From Methanothrix harundinacea (lineage in GTDB: Archaea > Halobacteriota > Methanosarcinia > Methanotrichales > Methanotrichaceae), in NCBI GenBank assembly GCA_002506535.1, contig DAXT01000017.1, forward strand, positions 110,560-174,559: a DNA stretch of 64,000 nt, read 5' to 3'. The notes under the pieces were generated by a model. The model did not search any database. It was given only the letters and a program-made list of their open reading frames with translations, and was not told the origin of the DNA. How positions within the stretch are numbered: the first letter of the stretch is position 1; the number at the start of each line of letters is the position of its first letter. Shown here piece by piece: positions 43,315-51,689 of the stretch. Both the position numbers and the translations under genes were made by a program.

Positions 43315-43875
43315 TCACCGGGAGGAGAGCCAGCTCTTGAGGGCCCGGATCGAGGCCCCCCGGTGGGAGATCTCGTTCTTCTCCGATAGATCCATCTCGG
43401 CGATCGTCTTATTACCCACCTCGAAGATGGGGTCGTACCCGAAGCCTCCAGACCCCCTGGGCAGAGCTGCGATCTCTCCCCATACCTCTCCCCTGAAGAG
43501 GACCGGTTCTCCCCCCGGCTCGGCGTAAGCCACCACCGACCTGAAGGCTGCCCTGCGATCTTTCATCCCGTCCATGAGCCGGAGGATCCCTCCGTTTCCT
43601 ATGGTATCGAAGACGTAGGCGGAATAGACTCCGGGAAAGCCCTTCAAACCCTCGATGAAGAGCCCCGCGTCCTCGATCATCACGCGACCCGCGAGCTTCT
43701 CGGCGACCTCTCTTATGCCATAGGCCGCCACCTCTTCCAGGGTCTCGGCCTGGATCTCGACATACCCGAGGTTTTTCTGCTCCACCTCCCCCAGAATACC
43801 CCGGGCCTCTTCGAACTTTCCCTGGTTTGCGGTGACGAAATAGATCAATATAATCGCCTCTTGGATGGCTCTCAT
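43315..43875 (-). CDS. rdgB: XTP/dITP pyrophosphatase (HAM1/RdgB)
   Basis: This house-cleaning enzyme hydrolyses XTP and dITP to monophosphates, keeping deaminated purines out of nucleic acids. The 186 residues show IYFVTANQGKFEEARGIL, VMIEDAGLFIEGLKGFPGVYSAY and GGFGYDPIFEV, all family hallmarks. The N-terminal nine residues before LIYFVT are longer than usual, so the true start may be slightly internal. Confidence 0.95.
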   Translation of the reverse strand: MRAIQEAIILIYFVTANQGKFEEARGILGEVEQKNLGYVEIQAETLEEVAAYGIREVAEKLAGRVMIEDAGLFIEGLKGFPGVYSAYVFDTIGNGGILRLMDGMKDRRAAFRSVVAYAEPGGEPVLFRGEVWGEIAALPRGSGGFGYDPIFEVGNKTIAEMDLSEKNEISHRGASIRALKSWLSSR

Positions 43876-43964
43876 GAGGGGTGATATTAATCAGCTTTCC
43901 TCCGGGGGGGGGCGATGGAGATCTTCCCCGACACAACCCAGAGGGCTCGCGGGAGGATACGATC

Positions 43965-44963
43965 TCAGAAGCTGCTGCGATGGACATCGCAACTTGATAC
44001 CACCGAGTTGCAGGCCGGATCGACGGTGTCCATCCAGCTGACGGTGATGGTCACCCCAGGGACGGATCGAAAATTGACAGGGATTTTGTCTGCGTAGATG
44101 AAGATGGTCTTAGTCTCCCTCGGGGCTAGGTCGCCGAGGTCGAGAAAGCCGATCCACTCACCTTCATTATTACCGCTCGCCTCGACCCTGTAACCAGCCC
44201 TTTGCAACCAGATCGCCGGAGGGAGAAGATCCCTGAACCATACATTTCGGGCGTTGCTCGGGCCATTGTTAGAGATCTCGACGGTGTATTGGGTCCGATC
44301 ATCTCCCCACCCATCCGGGGGTGGGCAGTTCACCGTCGCCACAACCTCTGCATCGGTGGTGATAGTAGCCGCAAAGACGTCCTTGTTGTTCTCTGGAACT
44401 GGATCGATCCAGTCTCCCGTCACCTGCGCAGCATACGAGATCGTCATCCCCGACGGGACCGAAGGGGCGACGGATACCTCGAAATTCAGCCTCTCGACGG
44501 AGCCGGAAGGAAGATCCCCCAGGGTCCATACGCCGGTCCTCCGGTCGTAAGAGCCCCGGCTGACCGCTGACGAGACGATGACCCCTTCAGGGACGTCGAG
44601 GGTGGAGGTGACTCGGACGCCTGCGGCGTCGTCGGGGCCGGAGTTAGTCACGGTTAAGGCATAGCTATAATTTGCTTCAGCGATGATGATGTTGGAGGCG
44701 AGGTCAAATGCGACCGAGATGTCGCAAACGGATGATGAAAGGAGATCTTCGCTTCCTGCAGCGATGCCGATCGGCGGAAAAAGAGATATAAGGGCCGCTG
44801 CGATGAATAGAACCGACCAGAACTCGAACGGAGACGTTCCCCTATCGCAGACCCCGAAAGATCGCCCTTCAGGGACGGGCCTAAAGCCAGAGCCATTGTC
44901 TGAAATAACGGAATTGATGCCTCGATCCCTCTGCTGCGAAGCCGAAAACCACCGCAAGATCAT
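43965..44963 (-). CDS. Surface protein with two DUF11 domains
   Basis: The 332-residue protein has a membrane-targeting segment at about residues 48-70 (FWSVLFIAAALISLFPPIGI) behind a 47-residue basic/polar leader. Two beta-sandwich DUF11 units follow (YSYALTVTNSGPDDAAGVRV; TQYTVEISNNGPSNARNVWF), each of about 120 residues. It ends with Cys-containing SSCDVHRSSF. Such units occur in archaeal cell-surface and adhesion proteins. An operator-like pair of palindromes surrounds its TATA box. Confidence 0.85.
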   Translation of the reverse strand: MILRWFSASQQRDRGINSVISDNGSGFRPVPEGRSFGVCDRGTSPFEFWSVLFIAAALISLFPPIGIAAGSEDLLSSSVCDISVAFDLASNIIIAEANYSYALTVTNSGPDDAAGVRVTSTLDVPEGVIVSSAVSRGSYDRRTGVWTLGDLPSGSVERLNFEVSVAPSVPSGMTISYAAQVTGDWIDPVPENNKDVFAATITTDAEVVATVNCPPPDGWGDDRTQYTVEISNNGPSNARNVWFRDLLPPAIWLQRAGYRVEASGNNEGEWIGFLDLGDLAPRETKTIFIYADKIPVNFRSVPGVTITVSWMDTVDPACNSVVSSCDVHRSSF

Positions 44964-44988
44964 CCTTCAAATCCTCCCTCTATCTCCG

Positions 44989-45017
44989 GCAATATTGCCT
45001 TTTATAAGCAATATTGC
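44989..45017 (-). promoter_or_regulatory. TATA box between two identical palindromes
   Basis: The 10-bp palindrome GCAATATTGC occurs at 44989-44998 and again at 45008-45017, 19 bp centre to centre, with the sequence TTATAAAAG (minus strand) between them. This is the expected TATA position for the surface-protein gene starting at 44963, whose GAGGGAGG site lies just downstream. A dimeric repressor bound to both palindromes would block TBP/TFB access. Confidence 0.6.
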
Positions 45018-45193
45018 TGCGCTCCTTGACGAGGGGTGGTGAGGATATAAACCTGGCGGCTCTTGGGGGGGGGTTGGGGGCCGAATATCTCTCCGGAAGA
45101 TCTTCGGCCTCCCGGTGTGGGCCCCGCCGGAGGGGAACGTTTTTCATCCCCCGGCATAAAGCCCAGGACGGATAGAAGACAGGAGCTGATGCG

Positions 45194-46441
45194 GTGGAAC
45201 TGGAACTGGGGGACAGAATAGCGGTGACGAAGGACGGCGTCCGGCGGGAGGGGGTTCTTATGCCCTCCGTCTCCGGCCACGTCGTCATAAAGATGGACAG
45301 CGGCTACAACGCTGGCTTCGATCCGGAACGGTCTGCCGTGGGCCTGGTGAGGAAGGGGAAGGCCGCGATGGTCCCGTCGCCTGCGCCCCTGTCGCGGCAG
45401 GAAGGGCTGCCGAAGGTCTCGATCCTCTCCACCGGGGGGACGATCGCCAGCAAGGTGGACTACAGGACCGGGGCCGTCACCAGCCAGTTCTCAGCCGAGG
45501 AGATAATATCCTCGATCCCGGAGCTCCTGGAGATCGCCAACTACGACGGGAGGGTGATCTACAACATCTTAAGCGAGAATATGAAGGCAGAGTACTGGCA
45601 GGTCCTGGCGAAGGCTGTAGGCTCCGAGATAGAGAAGGGGGCCGACGGGGTCATCGTCACCCACGGGACCGACACCATGACCTACACCGCCGCCGCCCTC
45701 TCCTTCATGATAAAGACCCCGGTGCCGATCGTCCTCGTCGGCTCCCAGCGGTCCTCCGACAGGCCCAGCAGCGACGCCGCCATGAACGCCGTCTCGGCGG
45801 CGGCCGTCGCGACGAGCGATATCGCCGAGGTGACGGTGGTGATGCACGGGACCGATAGCGACGACTTCGCCCTCGTCCACCGGGGAACCAGGGTCCGAAA
45901 GATGCACACCTCCCGAAGGGACGCCTTTAGGAGTATAAACTGCCACCCCATCGCCAGGGTCGGCTATCCGGATAGAAATATCGAGATTCTGGGGGACTAC
46001 CGGAGGAGGGGCGAGGCAGCTCTGGAGGTGAAGGAGAAGCTGGAGCCGAGATGTGCCCTGCTCAAGTACTTCCCCGGTGCTAGCCCCGGCCTCTTCGAGC
46101 ATTACATAGCCTGCGGCTACCGGGGGATCGTCCTGGAGGGGACGGGCCTCGGCCACGTCGCCTCCGACTGGGTCGCAACGATAAAGTCCGCCACAGAAGC
46201 CGGCATCCCCGTGGTGATCACCTCCCAGTGCCTCCGGGGCAGGGTATGCGATCGGGTCTACGATACCGGCAGAGACATCCTCGCCGCCGGGGGGATCGAG
46301 GGCGGCGACATCCTCCCGGAGGTCGCCCTGGTGAAGCTGATGTGGGCCCTCGCCAACGCTCCCACAGTCGACGAGGCGAAGAGGCTGATGAGGGTCCCTC
46401 TGGCGGGAGAGGTCTCGTCCTCGACGCCGACGACGGTCTGA
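45194..46441 (+). CDS. gatD: Glutamyl-tRNA(Gln) amidotransferase subunit D
   Basis: GatD is the asparaginase-like glutaminase that supplies ammonia to GatE for making Gln-tRNA(Gln) in archaea. The 415 residues comprise an N-terminal small beta-barrel (GDRIAVTKDGVRREGVLMP), then catalytic LSTGGTIASKVDYRTGAV and VTHGTDTMTYTAAALSF with the Thr/Thr/Asp/Lys set. Start GTG 45194 after AGGAGCTG. gatE is not in this window. Confidence 0.96.
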   Translation: MELELGDRIAVTKDGVRREGVLMPSVSGHVVIKMDSGYNAGFDPERSAVGLVRKGKAAMVPSPAPLSRQEGLPKVSILSTGGTIASKVDYRTGAVTSQFSAEEIISSIPELLEIANYDGRVIYNILSENMKAEYWQVLAKAVGSEIEKGADGVIVTHGTDTMTYTAAALSFMIKTPVPIVLVGSQRSSDRPSSDAAMNAVSAAAVATSDIAEVTVVMHGTDSDDFALVHRGTRVRKMHTSRRDAFRSINCHPIARVGYPDRNIEILGDYRRRGEAALEVKEKLEPRCALLKYFPGASPGLFEHYIACGYRGIVLEGTGLGHVASDWVATIKSATEAGIPVVITSQCLRGRVCDRVYDTGRDILAAGGIEGGDILPEVALVKLMWALANAPTVDEAKRLMRVPLAGEVSSSTPTTV

Positions 46442-46494
46442 AGGAGAGGAGGGCCCCGGGATGATCGAGACGGCCCCGGCCCACCTCCCCCAAC

Positions 46495-46518
46495 GCTTAT
46501 AAACCATATGTATATATT
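46495..46518 (+). promoter_or_regulatory. Promoter of the L10e operon
   Basis: GCTTATAAACC at 46493-46503 is a strong TATA candidate, with a second AT element (GTATATATTA) just after. GGAGGA at 46540-46545 is the ribosome site for TTG 46554. The operon runs into aIF2-beta and probably on to cofC. Confidence 0.5.
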
Positions 46519-46553
46519 AGGCAGGCTCAAGTTCACTATGGAGGAATTCAGTT

Positions 46554-47069
46554 TTGGCACGTAAACCAGCAAGCATGTACCGAAGACTGGAGCGCCCCTA
46601 CACCCGGAGGAAGTACATGGGTGGCGTTCCGGGAAGCAAGGTCGTCCACTACGATATGGGCAACCTCAACACCGAGTTTCCGGTGACTCTGACCCTCGTG
46701 GTCAAGGAGCCCTGCCAGATCAGGCATACAGCTCTCGAGGCCGGGAGGATCACCGCCAACCGTTACCTCATGACTTACGTCGGAAGGCTCAACTTCCACA
46801 TGAAGCTGAGGGTCTACCCCCACCAGGTCTTAAGGGAGAACAAGCAGGCGACGGGAGCCGGGGCGGACCGTGTATCCAGCGGGATGCGCCATGCCTTCGG
46901 AAAGGCCGTCGGCACCGCTGCAAGGGTGATGGCAGACCAGAAGGTATTCTCCGTCAGCACCACCCCCCAGAACGTATCTCACGCCAAGATGGCCCTGACG
47001 AGAGCGGGACATAAGCTGCCCACCCCGATCTACATAGTCGTCGACAAGGGCGCCGAGCTGATAAAATAA
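46554..47069 (+). CDS. rpl10e: Ribosomal protein L10e (uL16)
   Basis: The 171-residue large-subunit protein supports tRNA accommodation. ARKPASMYRRLERPYTRRKY, VQ-loop region and GMRHAFGKAVGTAARV are diagnostic. It starts at TTG 46554. It is followed after 21 bases by aIF2-beta, making a translation-related operon. Confidence 0.97.
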   Translation: MARKPASMYRRLERPYTRRKYMGGVPGSKVVHYDMGNLNTEFPVTLTLVVKEPCQIRHTALEAGRITANRYLMTYVGRLNFHMKLRVYPHQVLRENKQATGAGADRVSSGMRHAFGKAVGTAARVMADQKVFSVSTTPQNVSHAKMALTRAGHKLPTPIYIVVDKGAELIK

Positions 47070-47090
47070 TCCAGGTCGATCGGTGTTTTG

Positions 47091-47717
47091 ATGGAAGACT
47101 ACATGAAAGGGCTCGAGCGGGCCATGGGGAGACTTCCCGCCTCCAAGGGGACCGAGGACAGGTTCGTGATACCTGCTCCCAAGATCTTCTACGAGGGGAA
47201 GACGACGGTCCTCGACAACTTCACCGGCATCGCAGACGCCCTTAACCGGGACCCAGACCATCTGATGAAGTTCATCCTCCAGGAGATGGGGACTGCAGGG
47301 AAGATCGAGGGTCAGCACGCCGTATTCCAGGGGAAGTTCACAGAGCAGAGCCTCGAGCGTCACATCGACTCTTACGTCCAGGAGTACGTCATCTGCTCGG
47401 AATGCCACAGGCCCGACACCCAGCTCATCAGATCCGATCGGGTGCTGATGCTGAAGTGCGAGGCCTGCGGAGCCCACCGGCCCGTGCGGAAGAGGAAGAC
47501 GAAGACGATCGTCCCCAGGGACGTCATCGAAGAAGGGGAGACCTATGAGCTTCGGATCGATTCGGTGGGAAGGAAGGGTGACGGGATCGCCCGGGTCGAC
47601 AAGTTCATGATCTTCGTTCCGGGGACAGCCAAGGGCGACATCGTCCGGGCGAAGATAAAGAAGATCAGCGGTACCCTCGCCTTCTCAGAGGTCGTCGAGA
47701 GGAAGGGCTCATCCTGA
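47091..47717 (+). CDS. eif2b: Translation initiation factor aIF2 beta fused to TRAM domain
   Basis: The beta subunit of aIF2 helps deliver initiator tRNA. Residues 1-135 are the standard aIF2-beta: an alpha/beta core (IPAPKIFYEGKTTVLDNF) and a zinc ribbon (CSECHRPDTQLIRSDRVL; CEACGA). Residues about 148-208 add a TRAM domain (GETYELRIDSVGRKGDGIAR; VRAKIKKISGTLAFSEVV) that probably binds RNA. The fusion is known in Methanosarcinales relatives. ATG 47091 is preferred to the adjacent TTG. Confidence 0.95.
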   Translation: MEDYMKGLERAMGRLPASKGTEDRFVIPAPKIFYEGKTTVLDNFTGIADALNRDPDHLMKFILQEMGTAGKIEGQHAVFQGKFTEQSLERHIDSYVQEYVICSECHRPDTQLIRSDRVLMLKCEACGAHRPVRKRKTKTIVPRDVIEEGETYELRIDSVGRKGDGIARVDKFMIFVPGTAKGDIVRAKIKKISGTLAFSEVVERKGSS

Positions 47718-47732
47718 GGGAGTTGAAGAGTC

Positions 47733-47966
47733 GTGGAGCCGAAGATCAGCCTCGAGTTTACCGACCGGCACCTATACCTGATGGAGTTCTCACCTCCGGA
47801 GTACTGGCGGGCCTTCGCCGAGAGCTACACCTCCCTCCCCTGGGAGGAGCTGAGGGATGACAGGCTCGCCATAGTCGCCGAGAACTACTCCTACCTCCTC
47901 GACCTTCTGGTACATGCGAGGCTATACCACCTGAGCAGAAAGCCCTACGAAGAGCGGTTCAGGTAA
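47733..47966 (+). CDS. 77-residue soluble protein between aIF2-beta and cofE
   Basis: GTG 47733 follows GAGGGAG. The sequence EPKISLEFTDRHLYLMEFSP and WRAFAESYTSLPWEELRDDR is mostly helical, rich in Tyr and Leu, with no Cys, membrane segment or known motif. It is packed 15 bases from both neighbours, so it is co-transcribed with them. Family unknown. Confidence 0.65.
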   Translation: MEPKISLEFTDRHLYLMEFSPPEYWRAFAESYTSLPWEELRDDRLAIVAENYSYLLDLLVHARLYHLSRKPYEERFR

Positions 47967-47981
47967 ATTAAAGCCGCAGCG

Positions 47982-48737
47982 GTGCCGATTTTGAGAGATC
48001 CCGTCAGCTTCCATCTGGTGAGGGGCCTTCCCTCCATTCGGGAGGGGGACGACCTGGCGGCGATGATAAGAGAGCGTTTTCCGATCAGGGACGGGGACGT
48101 CGTCTGCATCGCCTCCACCGTGGTATCCAAGTCGGAGGGCAGGTCAAGGAGGCTCGACGAGTACGTCCCCTCGGCCAAGGCGATAAAGGTGGCTGAAGAG
48201 ATCGATAAGGACCCGAGGTTCGTCCAGGCGGTCCTGGAGGAGTCCGAGGACGTTCTTCTCGAACGGCCCTTCCTCCTGGTGGCGACTAAGTTAGGCCACG
48301 TCGGGGTCAACGCCGGTATAGATCGGTCCAACGTCGGCGGGGGCAGGATCCTCCTACTACCGGAAAACCCCAGCGCCAGTGCCGACCGGATCAGGAGAGG
48401 GCTTGGGGGGGACGCCGCCGTCATCGTCACCGACACCTGCGGGAGGGCCTTCCGATGCGGCGTCGCCGGCGTCGCCATAGGCTGGTCGGGGATAGGAGCC
48501 CTGCGGGACTGGCGGGGCGAGATGGACCTGGAGGGGAGGGTCCTTGAGATCACCCTGGAGGCGATAGTCGACGAGATCGCCGGGATGGCGAACCTCCTGA
48601 TGGGAGAGGGCGGGGACGCGACCCCCGTCGTCATCGTCCGGGGGCTTTCTTATCCGAGATCCGGTGGCGAGATATTTCGGCCGAGGAAGCTGGACGTCAT
48701 CAGGGAACGCCTCCGAGATAGAGACCGACGTCCTTGA
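47982..48737 (+). CDS. cofE: Coenzyme F420-0:L-glutamate ligase
   Basis: CofE adds gamma-linked glutamates to F420-0 using GTP. The 251 residues show DVVCIASTVVSKSEGR, KLGHVGVNAGIDRSNV and VIVTDTCGRAFRCGVAGVAI, all diagnostic. GTG 47982. It is followed after six bases by cofC, so two steps of F420 synthesis are adjacent. F420 is the main hydride carrier of methanogenesis. Confidence 0.95.
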   Translation: MPILRDPVSFHLVRGLPSIREGDDLAAMIRERFPIRDGDVVCIASTVVSKSEGRSRRLDEYVPSAKAIKVAEEIDKDPRFVQAVLEESEDVLLERPFLLVATKLGHVGVNAGIDRSNVGGGRILLLPENPSASADRIRRGLGGDAAVIVTDTCGRAFRCGVAGVAIGWSGIGALRDWRGEMDLEGRVLEITLEAIVDEIAGMANLLMGEGGDATPVVIVRGLSYPRSGGEIFRPRKLDVIRERLRDRDRRP

Positions 48738-48743
48738 CCATAT

Positions 48744-49418
48744 ATGAGGCCGATACGGGTTGTCGTCCCCTTCAAGCTCGAATGCGCCAAGAGCAGGCTG
48801 TCATCGGTCTTATCATCTGAGGAGAGGGAAGAGCTCGCCCTCGCGATGCTGGAGGACGTGATCGATGCCGTCTCGGGGCTCGGAGAGATATCCATCCTCC
48901 TGAGGGGGCCGATCACCGATGGTGACCCCTTACACCGGCTCAGATCAAGGCCTGGGATCGAGATCCTCGACTGCCGGGAGGATCTGGACCCGGCCCTCAA
49001 CCTCTTTATAGCGTCCCTGGAGGAGAAGGGGTGGCTTTCAGACCTTTTAATCGCCATGGCAGACCTCCCCCTGATGAGGGCTTGCGATCTCGACGGCCTT
49101 CTCAGGACCCCCGGAGACGTGGTGATAGTCCCGGGGAGGGGTGGCGGAACAAACCTCATCCTGATAAGAGATCCGAGGTTTCGGGTCAGCTACTACGGCC
49201 TCAGCTTCTTAAAACACGTCCGGAAAGCGGAGGAGCTGGGCCTCTCCGCGGGGGTCTACGAGTCCTTCCGGTGCGGATCCGACGTCGACGAGCCCCCGGA
49301 CCTGGTGGAGGTTCTGATCCACGGCCGGGGGAGGACGGCGGAGCTATTGAAGAGTTTAGGCTTCGCCCTTTCGGGGAAGAGGGAGAAGACGAGGGCAGGA
49401 TGGGTCCGGGATCGTTGA
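48744..49418 (+). CDS. cofC: 2-phospho-L-lactate guanylyltransferase
   Basis: CofC activates 2-phospho-L-lactate with GTP for F420 assembly. The 224-residue nucleotidyltransferase fold has VVVPFKLECAKSRLSSVL, LIAMADLPLMRACDL (metal-binding Asp), and VIVPGRGGGTNLILIR. It lies directly behind cofE. ATG 48744. Confidence 0.95.
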   Translation: MRPIRVVVPFKLECAKSRLSSVLSSEEREELALAMLEDVIDAVSGLGEISILLRGPITDGDPLHRLRSRPGIEILDCREDLDPALNLFIASLEEKGWLSDLLIAMADLPLMRACDLDGLLRTPGDVVIVPGRGGGTNLILIRDPRFRVSYYGLSFLKHVRKAEELGLSAGVYESFRCGSDVDEPPDLVEVLIHGRGRTAELLKSLGFALSGKREKTRAGWVRDR

Positions 49419-49433
49419 GATCCCGGATAGGGT

Positions 49434-49937
49434 CTAGTAGACGGTAACCCTCCTCACCCCGTTGATGTCCATGAGGAGCCGGACCAGGTCGCCGGGGATC
49501 TTCGCCTCGGTGATGATGGTGAGCTTCGGCCGCTCGACGAAGTAGGGGTCGTCGGAGACCGCCTGCCTTATGGAGAGGCCGTACCCGGCGACGGCGCTGG
49601 CCACCTCCCCCAGCAGGCCGGTCTGGGCCGCGTCGACGGGGGTGATCTCGATGACCCCGAGGCCCATTACGGGGGCCACCTCGGGGAGGAAGGTCATCGG
49701 CCTGACGTTCTTGAAGATCTTCCAGAGCAGCTCGTCCTCGACGATCGCCGCGGCGGTGGTGTCCACAACCCTCCTGTCCACATCGAGTTCCTTGGCGATC
49801 TGGGCGTGGGGTATCTCGATCCCTCCCGAGACGACCCTCCCCCGCTCGCTCACCTGAAAGCCCCGCTCCAGGATCAGCCTTACGACCTTCTCCTGGGCTG
49901 GATAACGCTTGAACTTATCTAGAATCTCCCGCCACAT
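49434..49937 (-). CDS. HTH-ACT domain amino-acid regulator (COG2150)
   Basis: The 167-residue protein has an N-terminal winged-helix region (HAQIAKELDVDRRVVDTTAA) and a C-terminal ACT domain (LGVIEITPVDAAQTGLLGEV; LTIITEAKIPGDLVRLLMDI). It matches the predicted archaeal regulator family COG2150, which probably binds an amino acid and tunes its metabolism genes. Targets unknown. Convergent with cofC. Confidence 0.85.
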   Translation of the reverse strand: MWREILDKFKRYPAQEKVVRLILERGFQVSERGRVVSGGIEIPHAQIAKELDVDRRVVDTTAAAIVEDELLWKIFKNVRPMTFLPEVAPVMGLGVIEITPVDAAQTGLLGEVASAVAGYGLSIRQAVSDDPYFVERPKLTIITEAKIPGDLVRLLMDINGVRRVTVY

Positions 49938-50223
49938 AATATCGCCATTCTGAAGGCTATTGGACTGATATGTACAAAAGCCCTTTCCTCATCGCCTCCC
50001 CTTCCGGCGAAGATAAGGGTTTGCTGAAGGGAGAGTGGACTAACGCAAGAGAGATGGAGAGAGGAGGGACGGTGAAGGGGGTTGGGAGGGTAAAGGGTGG
50101 TGGAATGATGAAGGGAGGCGGGTCATGTTGGGAGGCGGGGTGATGGAGAGAGGCTAGGTGATGAAGATAGGATGAACGGGCGGAGATGGAGAGAAGATAA
50201 GAGAGGGAGGGGGTCGTCTCCCC
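49938..50223. other. Strand-biased purine-rich stretch
   Basis: The + strand from about 50020 to 50215 is almost entirely A and G (GAGAGATGGAGAGAGGAGGG, GGAGGCGGGGTGATGGAGAG), with short GGGAGG/GGGTGG repeats. No gene I can support: frames here are low-complexity. It directly follows the AAA ATPase gene's 3' end, which is read on the minus strand, so its transcript would end in pyrimidine-rich RNA, possibly as a termination region. Confidence 0.4.
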
Positions 50224-51324
50224 TCAGGAGAACATCTCCGCCGGAGGCTCCTTCGTCTCCTTCTTCGCCTTCGCCACCGCCTCCTCCAGGTGGCGCTGGT
50301 CGACCCGGACGCCGTCGATGATGGCGCCGTGGAGGGCGGTCTTGAGGACCTTCTCCACCAGGTCCCGGCCCGAGAAACCTTCTGTGATCCGGGCGAGGGC
50401 TGCGAGGTTCAATGGGCCCACCTCCACCGGCAGGGTGACCACGTTCATCTCCAGGATCGCGAGCCTCTCCTCGGCGTTGGGGAGGGCGAACCTTATCTCC
50501 TCTTCGAACCTGCTCCGGATCGACTCGTCGAGGAACTCTATCTTGTTGGTGGCGGCGATGGTACAGACCCCCTTCCTGGAATGGATCCCGTCCATCTCCG
50601 TTAAGAGGGCGTTGACCACCTCCGAGACGTCGCCCCGGAGGTCCTGGTACCTCCTGTCCAGGGCTATGGCGTCTAGCTCGTCGATGAATATTATGCAGGG
50701 GGCCATCTCCTCCGCCCTCTTGTAGAGGCCGTGGATCTGCCTCGACCCCTCTCCTACGAACTCGCCGATGAGGGTCGTCGCCTTGATCGGTATCATGGGG
50801 ACGTTCGTCTTGCCGGAGAGGGCCTTTGCCATCATCGTCTTGCCGGTGCCTGAAGGGCCGTAGAAGAGGATGTTCCTCGGGGCCCACTTGCCGAAACGCT
50901 CCGGCTCGGTGAGGAAGGACTCCACGATCTTCATCTTCCTCCTGGCATCCGCCTGGCCGACGACATCGTCGAAGGTGACATCGGTCTTGATCTTCGCCGC
51001 CTCGGACTTCTTCCTCTCCACCACGATCCGCGTCTCGGACCCCACCACGGAGACGTGAGGATGGGCTCTTATCACCTTGAAGGCGAAATCGGGGTAGAGC
51101 CTCCGGTCAAAGAGGTAACATCCCGGCCTCACCAGCTCGCCGTACCACTGCTCTCGGGCGTACCGCTCGAAGAGACGGGGGTCAGCGACCTCGGGATAAT
51201 CCTGAAAGACGCTCTTCAGGGGATAACCTGCCGGCCTCAGCAGGACGTATCTCGCCCCGGATGTCCTCGTCCGCTCCAGCCTTCCGCCAACCTCCTTAAC
51301 ACCGGTCTTCTGGATCGATCGCAC
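50224..51324 (-). CDS. AAA+ ATPase of the CDC48/PAN-like type (COG1223)
   Basis: The 366-residue protein has an N-terminal domain of about 110 residues (RPAGYPLKSVFQDYPEVADP) and one AAA module: VTFDDVVGQADARRKM, Walker A FYGPSGTGKTMMAKAL, Walker B CIIFIDELDAIALDRR and arginine finger region DESIRSRFEEEIRFALP. Single-ring archaeal unfoldases of this group may act as PAN substitutes or chaperones. ATG 51324. A Lys/Glu-rich end follows helix VRVDQRHLEEAVAKAK. Confidence 0.9.
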   Translation of the reverse strand: MRSIQKTGVKEVGGRLERTRTSGARYVLLRPAGYPLKSVFQDYPEVADPRLFERYAREQWYGELVRPGCYLFDRRLYPDFAFKVIRAHPHVSVVGSETRIVVERKKSEAAKIKTDVTFDDVVGQADARRKMKIVESFLTEPERFGKWAPRNILFYGPSGTGKTMMAKALSGKTNVPMIPIKATTLIGEFVGEGSRQIHGLYKRAEEMAPCIIFIDELDAIALDRRYQDLRGDVSEVVNALLTEMDGIHSRKGVCTIAATNKIEFLDESIRSRFEEEIRFALPNAEERLAILEMNVVTLPVEVGPLNLAALARITEGFSGRDLVEKVLKTALHGAIIDGVRVDQRHLEEAVAKAKKETKEPPAEMFS

Positions 51325-51463
51325 GTTTTTTTACTCCAGCCCGAAGATAGTTAAATGTATTGGCCTTTCCACCCAGCCCCTTCCGGGCCCTTCCGATAGT
51401 AATTAATACAACCTCACCCCACCTTACGGCCAACTGGTTGAACTTGCTCTGGAGAGGAGATTC

Positions 51464-51556
51464 ATGGGAGATAATGGACTGGCAATTATATTGATGATCG
51501 TAGGGTTTCTGGTCGCCTTCATGCTGCCGCTGTACGCCCTGGCAGCCATATTCTGA
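51464..51556 (+). CDS. 30-residue single-helix microprotein
   Basis: ATG 51464 lies nine bases after GAGAGGAGA. The frame encodes MGDNGLAIILMIVGFLVAF plus MLPLYALAAIF, one clean membrane helix, and ends at TGA 51554-51556. A GC hairpin and T-runs follow at once, as expected at the end of a short transcript. Too short for family assignment. Methanogen membrane complexes contain subunits of this size, but I see no specific match. Confidence 0.55.
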   Translation: MGDNGLAIILMIVGFLVAFMLPLYALAAIF

Positions 51557-51648
51557 GGTCTGCCGCGGCCAAATGCGGCCGAGGCCTCAAGACGATTTTT
51601 TTTATCGGGATTTATTTTTTTCATCGGGATTTATTTTTTTCGAATACT
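51557..51648 (+). terminator. Hairpin plus repeated poly-T terminator
   Basis: GCCGCGGCC-AAAT-GCGGCC can fold into a GC-rich hairpin, and is followed by three T-runs of 7-8 bases. The last two come in a directly repeated unit, ATCGGGATTTATTTTTTT. Archaeal termination depends on such T-tracts. It ends the microprotein transcript. Confidence 0.65.
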
Positions 51649-51689
51649 CTGCAGCTCTGCCGCGATATATTCGATTTAAAAGAAAGTTC

